Source: Molossus alvarezi (lineage: Eukaryota; Chordata; Mammalia; Chiroptera; Molossidae). Taken from it: a DNA stretch of 64,000 nucleotides. Below, piece by piece: positions 26,004-36,719 of this stretch. Within the stretch, counting starts at the first letter, position 1. Each line of letters starts with the position of its first letter. The DNA is taken from the NCBI GenBank assembly GCA_037176705.1, contig CM073886.1, positions 91,609,501 through 91,673,500 of the forward strand, given 5' to 3'. The translations under genes and the position numbers were made by a program. The notes beneath the pieces were generated by a model. That model did not search any database. It saw nothing but the letters and a program-made list of their open reading frames with translations, and had not been told where the DNA came from.

Positions 26004-26790
26004 GTATGGTGAATAATGTTCAATATGTGGATTACTATTATAATTCAGAAGTACAAAGTCATCTTTTAAAGAGATGACCAATTACATATTTGGAATGAGA
26101 TTTGTGTGTGACTTGAAGATGATGAATCTACTGATAAAAGATTAAATGGATTCTATTAAAATATGTGAAAAACTCAAAGTGATCCTTATGTGTAAATCCA
26201 TGAAAATGAAATTTAGTGCCTTCATAGAAAATATACAGAGAAGCAAATTTGAAGTATCTAGCTATTGAGAAAAACCTAAATACTTTATTTTTGCATTAAC
26301 AGAATTAAGAGACTGACAAACTTAAACTTAATAATTAAGCACAAAGAAGAGTGAGAAATAAACAATGATCTGTCTCAATATATGGCTGAAGGTCACAATG
26401 TTCATTAAATCTATTGTCTTCTTTCCTAAAAAAGCATTTTTGTGTTTAGTAAAATTCCATGTCTTCTAATTAAATTGTCATATCTGCATTACTGAGTCTT
26501 TTTTATTTTAATAAACCAATAATTTTATGCTTAAGGAAGAGAATGAATGGGGAATAATTGTTCAATATATGAATTAGTATTATTATTCAGAAGTACAAAG
26601 TCCTCTTTTAAAGAGATAACCAAATATATATTTGGAATGAGATTTGTTTGTGACTTGAAGATGATGAATCTAGTGATAAAAAATTAAATGGATTCTATTA
26701 TAATCTGTGAAAAATTAAAATTATCCTTATGTGCAAATCCATGAAAATGAAGTTTAGTGCCTTTGTGGAAAATATGCATCTTTTCTAGAC
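26004..26790 (+). repeat. Local direct duplication (two ~240-bp copies)
   Basis: Segments 26004-26243 and 26542-26790 share GTACAAAGTC, TTTTAAAGAGAT, TGACTTGAAGATGATGAATC and TGAAAATGAA in the same order and spacing, offset about 540 bases. The interval between copies is unique. Confidence 0.88.
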
Positions 26791-27449
26791 AAATCTGAAT
26801 AAGCAGATCTTTGAGATAATTTACTGGCCTCTATTCCACCCAGTGCCTAAATCACTCCCTTGAAATAACACGAGTAGTCCTACCTCATTTAGTTTATTGA
26901 GAACAATGTAATAAAATCATTGTAGATGGTTTAGTGATTTACTACAACCCATGATATTTGGTCAATTATTTTTTAGTCTCATGCACAACACTCCACAAAA
27001 CTTAGGGTAAACTCTCTTTTTACAATAGCTTCCTGTGGCTTTAAAGAGACATTTTCTTTTATTCATATTAAATAGGCTCGATATTAAGAAATACAAACAC
27101 ACTTGTCTGAAATGCTGTTTAAGCAGAATTATTTAAAAAATATTATGAACTATACTAGTGGCAAGTCTACTTTCAATTCAGAAGAGAAAATATTTTGTCC
27201 AAGATAAAATTGTATATTAATTTCCTCAAAATGCTGATATTTCAGCCTTTTCATGATTATACTAATTAACTAGACAAACTGTATAGGCCAAAGGAAGTCT
27301 CAAAGAAAACTAGAACACAGTTTAAACTAAGTAAAAATAAAAATACAACTTGGAGTCCAAGTATGTAGCTAATGCAGTCATATTAAATACTTAGATGACA
27401 AAAAAAGAGATTTCCAATTAATAATGCAAGTTTGTACCGTAAAAATTTT

Positions 27450-27660
27450 GTTTAATGTTCTTACTGATTTTTAGAGAGAGAGGAAGGGAGAAAGAGATAG
27501 AAACATCGATGTGAGAGTGAAACATCGATTGGCTGCCTCTTGCATGCCCCCTACTGGGGATTGAGCCTGCAACGTGGGCATGTGCCCTGACCTGGATTTG
27601 AGATGGGACTTCTCTGTCCATGGAAAGATGCTCAATCCACTGAGCCACACCAGCTGGGCT
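27450..27660 (-). mobile_element. Ves SINE with target duplication
   Basis: Reverse copy. ACCGTAAAAATTTT (27436-27449) and ACCATAACAATTTT (27661-27674) flank it. Confidence 0.9.
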
Positions 27661-27840
27661 ACCATAACAATTTTTATGAGGAAGAAAAATAAAGTCAAAC
27701 AAGCATAAAAAGTAATAAAGATCAGAGCAGAAACCAATAACTTTGACAATAGAAAACAGTAGAAAAAATAATTGAAATTCAAAGGTTATAATTGAAATTT
27801 CTATGGAAAGGTAAGTAAAATTGATAAACCTCTAGCAAAG

Positions 27841-27950
27841 TAATAAATAAATAGATAAATAAATAAGAGAATATATATATACACACACTATATATGTATG
27901 TATGTGTGTGTGTGTGTGTGTATACACACACACACACACACACACACACT
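27841..27950. repeat. AT/TG/CA compound microsatellite
   Basis: An AAAT-type run, (AT)n, then (TG)9 directly followed by TATA and (CA)n; the (TG)/(CA) part is a perfect palindrome (see findings). Confidence 0.95.
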
Positions 27951-28384
27951 AACTGCCATTATCGGGATTGAAAAGGGGATATCATTATAGATCAAACAGA
28001 CATTAACAGCATAATAAATAGCATAACAACACTACACACATAATTTCAAAAACTTAGATAATTCATTGAAAACAATGAAATACCAAAACTTACCCAATAT
28101 GAAATACATTACCTGAATTGTCCTATAACTATTAAATAAATTGAATCCACAGGTAAAAATCTTTGAAAAAATATTCAAGTTCAGATAGTTTCATTACCAA
28201 ATATTTTTTTTAAATAACATCAATTCTCCAATACAGGGTGTCCTCCAAAAAATGTACAGAAGGTGTCTATAGATTTTACTACATTTTGAAAATAAAATGT
28301 ATTTTAATAAACACTGGCTTTATAATTATTCAAATTTGTGTATATATTTTTTAAAAAATATCCTATATTTTTCAGAAAATGGAA

Positions 28385-31055
28385 GAGAAAAGAACACTTC
28401 CTAACTCATTTCATAAGGCAAGCACTACCCTGATATCAAAACTAAAGATAGTATAAAAATACAAAAAAACTTCAGACCAATATTCTTTACATATGGGGGT
28501 AGGGTGGGGTGGGGGAAGAAACCCTCTAAAATTGGAAAATAGTATCCAGCAATATACAGAAAGAAAAATACAACATAATAAAGTGGTATTTACTGTGGGA
28601 ATGAAAGACTGGCTCAATATTTGATACACAATATTAACATTGAAACACATGATCATATCAATTGATGCAGAGAAAGCATCTGACAAAATCAACATCCATT
28701 CATTATAAAACTTTCAGCAATCTAGGACCAGAAGGAGACTTCCTTAACCTGATAAAGGGCATCTACAAAAAACTTGCAACTAACAAACTTAATGGTGAAA
28801 GGCTTAATGTTTTCCTCCTAACAGCAGGAAAAAGACAAAGATGCCTGCTCTCACCACCTCTACTCAACATTGTACTGGATATTCTACCTAATTCAATAAC
28901 AAACAAGAAAAAAAATCCATATTGGAAAGCAAGAAGTAAGGCTGTCTTCATTTGCAGACAACATCTCATATAAGTAGAAAATCCAATATACTCTACCAAA
29001 AAACTACTATTCCTAACAGATGAGATTAGAAAGTTTGTAGAATATAGGATCAATGTAAACAATCCATTGTATTTCTAAATATTATCAATGAACAATTGGA
29101 AATTAAAATGTAATAAAATAATACCATTAACCAACATTATAAAAATATGAGTACTTAACAATAAAAGATGTTAAAGGTCTATACTCCTAACATCACAAGA
29201 TACAAAGTCAAAATAAAAATCAACTGTGCTTCTATATATTAGCAATATACAATGGTAAACAAAACTTTTAAAAAAGTAACAATAACATCGAAAAGTAAAT
29301 ACTTAGCTATAAATCTAACAGAACATGCACAGGCTCCCAATGCCGAAAACTGCAAAATATTGATAAATGAAATAAAAGAAGACCTAAATAAAAAGTGAGA
29401 CATATCATGTTTATGAATTAGAAAATTCAACACAGTAAAGTTTTTGGTTATCCCCAAGTTGCTCTATATAGAATTAACATAATTTCAATCAAAATCCCAA
29501 CAGGATTTTTAAATTTATTTTTTGGTAAATATAAACAGGCTAATTCTAAATTTGCTATGGAAATGCAAATGAACTAGAATTACTCGAACAATTTAAAAAA
29601 GAACAATAAAGTTGGAGGAATCACAGTACCCTATTTTATGACTTACTACAAAGCTACAACCAAGAAAAAGGGCTACACTGGCAAAGAGATAAAAAATGAA
29701 CTGAATAGAATAGAGAGTCCAGAAATAGAGCCACACATATACAGTCGATTGATTTTTGACAAAGCTGCAAAAGCATTTCAATGGAGAAAGAATAGTGATT
29801 TCAACAAATGGTGCCAGCTAGAACAATCTAGAATCTCAATGAAAAACAATGGACCCAGCTTGATCTAAACCTCACATCTTATTTAAAAATTAACTCAAAA
29901 TGAGTCATAATTCTCCATGTAAAACTATAAAACTTTCAGAAAAAAACACAGGAGAAAATCTTCATAACCTAGGATTAGGCAGAATTCTTAGATATGACAC
30001 CAAAAGTATGATCCATAAAACAATTGAGAAATTGGCCTTCATCAAAATTAAACCTGTTTGCTCTATAGAAAAAGAAAATTGTTGAAATAATAAAAAGACA
30101 AGCTACAGATTGGATGAATAAAAATTTACAACTCACATATCCATTACAGAACTTTCATCCATAATATATAAAGAACATTTACAACTCACCGCAAAGAACA
30201 TAACCCAATTAAAAAATTACCAAAACATCTGGACACATAACTAAAGAATATATGCAAAAGAAAAAATAAGCACATAAAAATGTTCAACATCATTAGGTAC
30301 ATGCAAAGTAAAATCACAATGTGATACCACCATAGTATCTATTGAATGACAAAAAAAAAATTTTGAGACTACCAGGTGTTTGCAAGGATTCACAGCAAAT
30401 CGATCTCCCATACACTGCTGTTCAGAATACAAAATGGAATAGCTATTCTGGAAAACAATTTGACAGTTTCTAATAAAGTTAAATATACACTTACCATATG
30501 ATTCAGCAATCCCACTCCTGGGTATTTACCCTAGAGAAATGAAAACAGGTTTACACAAAAACCTATACATGAATGTTTATAACAGTGCTTTTCATAATTG
30601 CCAAAACCTGGAACAACCCACCTATTCTTCAACAGCCAAATGGATAAACTCATTAATTCATACAATGGAATACTATTGAGCAATTAAAAAGAACTATAGA
30701 TATATGCAACAACTTGGATGAATCTCATAGCAGTTGTGCTGAGTAAAAGTAGTCAGTCTCAAAATGTTATATACTATAAGATTCCAATTTTATGGCATTA
30801 TATTATTATTTTATAACATTATCAAAAAGACAAAGCTAAATAGTGGAGAATACAACCGTGGTTTTCAGAGATTAGGAATGGGACAAGGGTGTGAATATAA
30901 AGATATAATCAAGGCACAAGGGAGATTTTGGGGGTGAAGAACTGTATCTCCATGGTGGTGGTTGTTATATGAATCTATACATGTGTTTAAATCATAGATG
31001 TGCATTCCAAGAACAAAGCAATTTTATTGCATGATAATTAAAAAAATATCCACTT
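28385..31055 (+). mobile_element. Old LINE-1 fragment with 3' UTR
   Basis: Plus-strand L1 from the reverse transcriptase (CTTCCTAACTCATTTCATAA) to a 3' UTR-like end (GAACTGTATCTCCATGGTGG, CTATACATGTGTTTAAATCA). A residual RT frame at 28662-28973 reads SNLGPEGDFLNLIKGIYKK and LLSPPLLNIVLDIL; the catalytic FADD box has decayed to FICRQH. Antisense to RNF180. Confidence 0.85.
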
Positions 31056-31461
31056 AAGCCAAATGTGATGAAAAGGAATGAATGTCACTAGATTAGATTT
31101 ACTTAGAGAAACTTTTTTGCTTCAACGTAAACAGAAAAAAATCCTAACTCAAATAAATTTAAAATGTATATGACAATCTAGTCTCAATATCATGGAGATT
31201 ACTATTCCTCTAAAATATTAATAGTATTGGGAAAAACTTCACAAAAGAATATTTTCTAAACATGTGTGAGCATAGAGACAGAGTGAAACATGTCAATTGC
31301 GGTGGCACTACATAATTATTAAGTTCACCTAGAGAGAAATGTCATTTCAAAATTTATCAAAATCAAGTTTTCATAGAATATAGGTATTTAAAATTAGCTC
31401 CTCTGCCCAACACTGAACATTTATAATACAGAACTTTTAGTAAACTCCTTTAAAAAATTAC

Positions 31462-32421
31462 CTGCTTCTGCAACCATCTTTCGTGCCTTTGTTGTTTTCT
31501 TCTCAGATTCTTCAACTTGCTTCTTTCTCTCTTGCTGAGCCTCTGATTAACGGCACCCAATGAACAGCCGCCGGAGCGCAGGAGGCCCAGAGGAGAGGGC
31601 CGGCCTTCCCGGCCCGGGGCCTCGGGCGCACTGCGGCCAGCTGGCGGCAGGTCCACCAGCAAAGCCAGGCTGTCGGAATTAGCGTGGTCAGGGTACACTG
31701 CGGAAGCTTCTAGACCACACCGGAGTCCTCCTCCTCCTTGTGCCTGGTTCTCACGGGGAGCCACTGAAAATCTTTGCAGCCGCATGTCAGCATCAAAACT
31801 TGATGAAATCTGAAAGGAACACCTATTTGTATTAGCTTCTAGAGGCAAATTCGCAAGGCCGGGAGGCTGTGTCTCACTTGGTCTGGGGCAGGCCGTGGTC
31901 TCACTGTGCATTTCATATGGTGTGGGCACCAAAGTCAGCTCCTCACGGGTGTTCAGATCCCAGCTGTGGGATTTCCTGTGGGAAGCCCTTCTGCGGGACC
32001 TGCCCGGCACAGGCTGGGGAACAAAAAGCTGGTATTTCGAATCGCCTGCTTTGAAGAGCAGTTTTTCCTTCTGCGTCTGAAAATACAGAGACCGGACCTC
32101 CAGGCAGAGTGCTTCTGTCAGTCTTCCGGGACCATTATCGTTTTGAGCCATGTTTAAAAGCCTGTGATTTCTGGTTTTGAAGGCGCCACCTGTCAGCAGA
32201 GTTTCCGCATCACAACCTGACTGCACTCTGGGATGTGACACGGATCTCAGCGACGGTCTCGTCAGTCGGCCTGCCTGTGCTGGCTGATAATCGGCCCGGC
32301 TCTTGGAGAGATGTACAGCTGTACGCTGGCCACAGGAACATTTTGGAGCGCTGACAAAATTAAAGCCCCCTAAACGGGCCCCACAAAAGGGGCAGTTCAA
32401 TTTTCCAACTGTCCACTGGGC
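31462..32421 (-). CDS. RNF180: RNF180 large coding exon 4 (residues 78-397)
   Basis: Uninterrupted 960-base exon, 320 codons, phase 0. It starts [19 protein letters not shown] after an acceptor CCTTTATTACCTGTAG and ends RWLQKQ before a GTAATT donor. Cys87, Cys90, Cys105 and Cys107 (CPFC...KCSCGQ) complete the N-terminal zinc-binding DSPRMC region. Residues about 110-365 are the low-complexity, poorly conserved middle of RNF180, with recognisable blocks such as [33 protein letters not shown] and FQISSSFD. The last ~28 residues ([16 protein letters not shown] and neighbours) form the basic coiled-coil segment that precedes the RING finger. The TTG at 32400 is an internal leucine codon, not the start. 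The exon is intact with no frameshift. Codon use is noticeably GC-rich near 31560-31700. The RING and transmembrane exons are not visible in the remaining 31 kb of downstream sequence. Confidence 0.96.
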
Positions 32422-32485
32422 CTACAGGTAATAAAGGAAAATAAAGACAATGTGTTCATTGTAAATTAATCAAAAAGAATGTGAA

Positions 32486-32487
<2 letters not shown>

Positions 32488-32516
<29 letters not shown>
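32488..32516. repeat. (TG)n-T tract in intron 3
   Basis: TG units followed by a T run, 67 bases upstream of exon 4 in the gene's sense. Confidence 0.9.
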
Positions 32517-33149
32517 AAGCAAACCACATGAAAGGTTTCTATGCCACAGAAAAGGCTGGCTTTCTGTTTTCTGATTAGCAGACAGAACAGTACATGGAAA
32601 CAAGCTTTCTAATAAGTAGAGATAAGCAGCTCCAAAGTTTGAGAATCATAACATATTGCACATCAGGCCCATCTAAACAATACTTCTAAGACTTCTAAAT
32701 GAATCTCTTAAACAATAGGTTGAATATGGATACAGTGTGAACTAATGAAAAGAAAAATACACTATGGAACCAGGAAGCACATCCGTCTACAGAGCTTAAT
32801 TTGCAAGTAAAATTTCACAGAAAAGTGTCTGTTTTGATACACTTCTTGCATACCAAGCACTGTGGGAGGGAACTTGACCCAACCATCAGAATAAAGCTCT
32901 TCCTGCCTTTTTACATACAACCAAATGATACTGGCTGCACACATCAGATGGAGCATTTTTATACTCAGACTCAAAATTAGTGATATGCTGGCTTAAAATT
33001 ATCTTTTCAACAGAGATAGTGGAACATCTGCAGTGTTCTAATACATTTTGTCAAGTTCAGGACATGTACAAGCACCACATTGGCATTTTCCCTGGAAATC
33101 ATTACAATGTGAGAATAGATACAAGGAATAACTATCAAATGTTATCGTT

Positions 33150-33174
33150 TAACAACAACAACAACAACAACAAA
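33150..33174. repeat. (CAA)n microsatellite
   Basis: Eight AAC/CAA triplets in intron 3. Confidence 0.92.
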
Positions 33175-33414
33175 AGTTAAGCTAGCCAGTGGAGAAACAA
33201 CTATATTTTTCTAAAAATCATATTACTTATAGTTTTCTAAGACTGAAGTGTCTTGAATTGTGAGAAATAAGGGTACCATACTGTTAACAAGGTTGAGTTC
33301 TTGCTCTTACAATATTTCATTAAAGAGCCTTAAAATTTTTATTTTACTATGCCAGAAGAGTCCTTAATTATCCATATTTTATATGTGTGTGCATACATGA
33401 ATAATATATACAGG

Positions 33415-33525
33415 ATATTTCATTCACTCAATAGACAGTGTTCTAGATGCCGGGGATATAGTAACAAACAAAATAGAAAAAGCCCTGACTTCATGGAGTT
33501 TATATTCTCGTAGGGGAGTGGGGCA
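33415..33525 (+). mobile_element. L2-like remnant in intron 3
   Basis: TTCATTCACTCAATAGACAG, GCCGGGGATATAGTAACAAA and TTCATGGAGTTTATATTCTC form the conserved L2 end. Confidence 0.65.
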
Positions 33526-33785
33526 ATTATGTGTGTGTGGGAGAGTGTATACATGTGTATGTGTATACTAATTCATGTACTTATATATGTAAGATGTACT
33601 TATGTGTATTTAAAAGTACTATATATTACTGACAAGTCTCTTTTGAAAAATAAAATTTAAAAAAGAGTTATGCACCCTTTCATGTCTGTTAAAACAATGC
33701 ATCTAAGAAAAAAAGCTCTAAAATAAGGACAAAAACATTCTGAAGGTAGTATATTCCTAGTTTTACTCTGACACTGGGAACTTAC

Positions 33786-33881
33786 TTTTTGTATTACGTG
33801 GCTTATCCATTCTGGAAGGGCTTCTGTGTTCATGTGCCACACATGACAAGTATTTTTATCATCAGCTGAATCATATCTATC
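33786..33881 (-). CDS. RNF180: RNF180 coding exon 3 (residues 46-77)
   Basis: Exon of 96 bases, 32 codons, phase 0 at both ends. It begins [17 protein letters not shown] and ends [10 protein letters not shown]. The acceptor is TTTTTATATAACAG and the donor is a consensus GTAAGT. It contains the conserved CHVWHMN..ALPEWI block of RNF180, including Cys57 and His58, candidate zinc ligands between the two cysteine clusters of exons 2 and 4. An apparent methionine start within this frame is really a GTG valine codon, so no internal initiation should be inferred. It lies 20.5 kb downstream of exon 2 and 1.36 kb upstream of exon 4. Confidence 0.95.
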
Positions 33882-34489
33882 CTGTTATATAAAAATGCAT
33901 GATAGTTATTACCAGTTCAGAATTTATTTCACAAATTTAATATATGAATAAAACACAAAAATATAAATTCAATTTTGACTAGGAAGGAAATACACACTGC
34001 CCTCCGCTCCTCACTCCCATATCCAAAAACAAACCCACAAAGACAAGAAAAAAAAAAAAGTTCCTGGAATAACTACCTGCAAATTAAAAAAAAAAAAAAA
34101 GCAAGCCCTCTATTTCATTGAGTTCATTAATTAAATTTAAAATTTAGCAGTATGTTACTTAATGGACAAATTCAGCGCTTTAATTTTTTCCCCTGTGTTT
34201 GTGAGAAAAAATAGTGCCAATCATGACAATTTTCCCTTGCCTTCAGTGTCTGATTCTATCTGGATTCTACTAATGACAGAATAAGGGAGATGCTATATTC
34301 TTTCTATCAAATGATTAAGAAAAAGTGCAAGAAGGTGAAGGAGAGGGTCAATTGAGCAGGCAGCTGGGAAAGCCCTGAAGAAAAAACAAAATTTCATAAA
34401 GAGACACTTATGGCTTTCTGAAGTAGCTTTGTAGGAATAAATGTGGTCATACTTGAGACAGTATGGCTTCTCAACACGTTAGGATGAGA

Positions 34490-34640
34490 CAGGGTAGGCC
34501 AAGGTGGAGATACGGGCTCTTCACTACTACGTGACCTTAGGTCAGTTGCTTTACCTCTCTGGGTCTCAGTTTCTACATCTGTAAACACTACTAGATAATT
34601 TGTTAAGGTCCCTTCTGAGTCTACACAATTTCATTCTATG
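34490..34640 (+). mobile_element. MIR SINE remnant
   Basis: ACGTGACCTTAGGTCAGTTG, CTCTCTGGGTCTCAGTTTCT and CATCTGTAAACACTACTAGA. Confidence 0.75.
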
Positions 34641-35008
34641 AAATGACAGAAAAGTGTTGATTGAGAAGAATAAGGAAAGTGTTCTTCTTTCCTCAGGATC
34701 AGATTTTATAAGCAGCAGCTACGCAAGTTGCCAAAGCACAATTTTTTTTTAGATTTCCCAAACAGCAGCACGACTTTTTACTATAAACAGGTTAACCAAA
34801 TAACAAACAAGGATACTCCAAAACATACCTTAAAGCTTCCACTCACAGTGATATAAATGACATGAAACTGAATCTCTTTAAGAACCTTTCACTGAATTGT
34901 GATCTGGAACCAGGATCACCAGAATTTCTAGGTTTAATACTTCAAGTTGATCCCTCTGGACCTTGCATCACTTTTCCCTCCCATTAGTAGATCTTAAAAT
35001 ACTAAATG

Positions 35009-35255
35009 CGCCCTGGCCAGTTTGGCTCAGCAGTTAAGAGAGTCAGTCTGCGGTCCAGAGAGAAACAGGTTCAGTTCCCGCTAAGGGCACGTGTGTCGGT
35101 TGCAGTTTGTCCCCGGCCCTGGTTGGTCGAGTGGGTGGCAGCCACTAGATGTGTCCCTTTCACATCGATGTTTCTCTCTCTCTCTTCCTCCCACTCTATT
35201 TGAACAAAAAATGAAAAAATGTCCTCTGGTGAGGATAAAAAAAAAAGAAAAAACA
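35009..35255 (+). mobile_element. Ves SINE
   Basis: Forward full-length copy in RNF180 intron 2 with A-rich tail. ACTAAATG at 35001-35008 and 35256-35263 is the target duplication. Confidence 0.92.
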
Positions 35256-35410
35256 ACTAAATGGTAGCCCAATGTAGACAAAAAGTTTCAGTATGATTTA
35301 TTTACATATTAGAAAGATCTATAAAGAAGCTATCTTAATCTAATTTCTGACAGTATCCACAAAAATCATAATGCAAATTAAAAGGGCAAAAGGGCTTGAG
35401 CTATTGATAT

Positions 35411-35460
35411 AGGTTAGAGCACATTTCATTATTTTAGGTTAGAGCACATTTCATTATTTT
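35411..35460. repeat. Perfect 25-bp tandem duplication
   Basis: The unit beginning AGGTTAGAGCACATTTCATT at 35411-35435 is repeated exactly at 35436-35460. Confidence 0.95.
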
Positions 35461-36719
35461 ATATACTGTGCACAATGGCATTTAATATACCATAAACAGT
35501 AATCAGTGCTAAACCAAATTCAAAATTATAATGGTGAAAGAAAACTTTCGTTATTCTTCCAGTTCTAATGTTTAAAAATATACAACACAGGTTGAAAATA
35601 TTTCAATGGAAAATACAAAGCTGTGGGAAGGTTTTATAGTTGGGCACAGAAAAAAATGTTATCGTTTTATTCATGATGTCTGCACTCCAATTCTGGTTAA
35701 CAAAATGCAACTTTCCATGTCAATAGTGATAATAATGAGAGGGCTGGGCAATATGAAGAGGGTATTATTGAATGGAAGCAAAGTTTGGAAGAGAAGAGAA
35801 AATGCTAGGAATAACTTCTAGTTCAATCATCTTACTGCTCCCTAATACATGTCTCCTCACCAGAGTGTTGGACAAACATACAAAAGTTTATTTTATTATA
35901 GATTCTCATGAAATTATATAGGGAAATTTCAGGCAGAGAGGTATTTAATCATTGGTTTCAAAATGGCAAAGTGAGTCCATATTCCAGTGTATTCTCCCTG
36001 TTAAACCACAAAACCTATGAAAGATATTTCAAAATAACAAAATCAATAGCTAAACTAGAAAAGAGAAATGTCAATGAACCAGACATTGAGAGGACCCTCT
36101 GAAAGATTAATGAGGGAAACAACAGCATACTGTATCTAAGTACAAAATGGATCAGAACCACACAGAGAATGGACCAGGACAAAGAGGTGAAAACTAGAAG
36201 AAGGGATCTGGCAAACTATTAGAAGTGGAGTTGAAGTGTGACTGTCTCCAGCCAAGAGTAGTATTTGGGGCAGAGAGAAATAGGGCAACATTGCAGGGTG
36301 TCTGGAAAGGCCTAGAAACAATGAAAAGCATTTGTAAAATTCAGAAGATGAGCTAGTGAGGACCATCTATTCTCACTGAAAATAGAATCATGACATATAA
36401 AGAATGTGATGTAGATTTGTTTGCACTTATAAGATACATCTCTAACACATATTGCTTTTTATTTTAAAAAAGCAAGTGAAAGAGAAATAAATATATTCTG
36501 TATTATGATGTTAAAACATATACAGCCTAAAAGACAGTATTTTACTTTTCTATGGAAACATATATATGTAAATGTTTTTTTAAAAAATTACCTAAAAGGA
36601 AACTTTAACTTTCCCATGATTATTTTAATGAGAGAATATATTATACTTGTAAAATTAAAATTTTACTTAAAAATTAATTCCAGTAAAAAGAAAATATTGA
36701 CCCTGGCAATGCTGGAGTA

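Larger units (their letters stand above)
1..31461 (-). other. RNF180: RNF180 intron 4 (5' part, continues past window edge)
   Basis: Sequence downstream of the exon 4 donor. No further exon of RNF180 was recognised here: I looked for the C-x2-C RING block and found no minus-strand frame with it. The stretch is mostly repeats (listed separately) separated by AT-rich unique DNA. Stretches longer than 300 bases with nothing I can name include 370-930, 3900-4990, 5200-6700, 6900-7700, 8150-8670, 9960-11670, 12310-13010, 13440-14090, 19090-19750, 19980-21610, 26800-27430 and 31060-31460. Confidence 0.85.
32422..33785 (-). other. RNF180: RNF180 intron 3
   Basis: 1,364-base intron bounded by GTAAGT (33785 downward) and CCTGTAG (ending 32422). 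It contains a CA/poly-A tract (32488-32516 on the plus strand), a CAA trinucleotide repeat (33150-33174) and an L2-like remnant near 33415-33525. Otherwise unique AT-rich sequence. Confidence 0.92.

Noticed and set aside
28236..28340. Second mariner-type element beginning TACAGGGTGTCCTCC
   Set aside because: Only one terminus is visible; no matching inverted end was found nearby, so the similarity is too weak to call.
32398..32400. Alternative start codon for RNF180 at the TTG
   Set aside because: It is an in-frame leucine inside exon 4; the exon begins seven codons earlier at a proper splice acceptor and continues exon 3.
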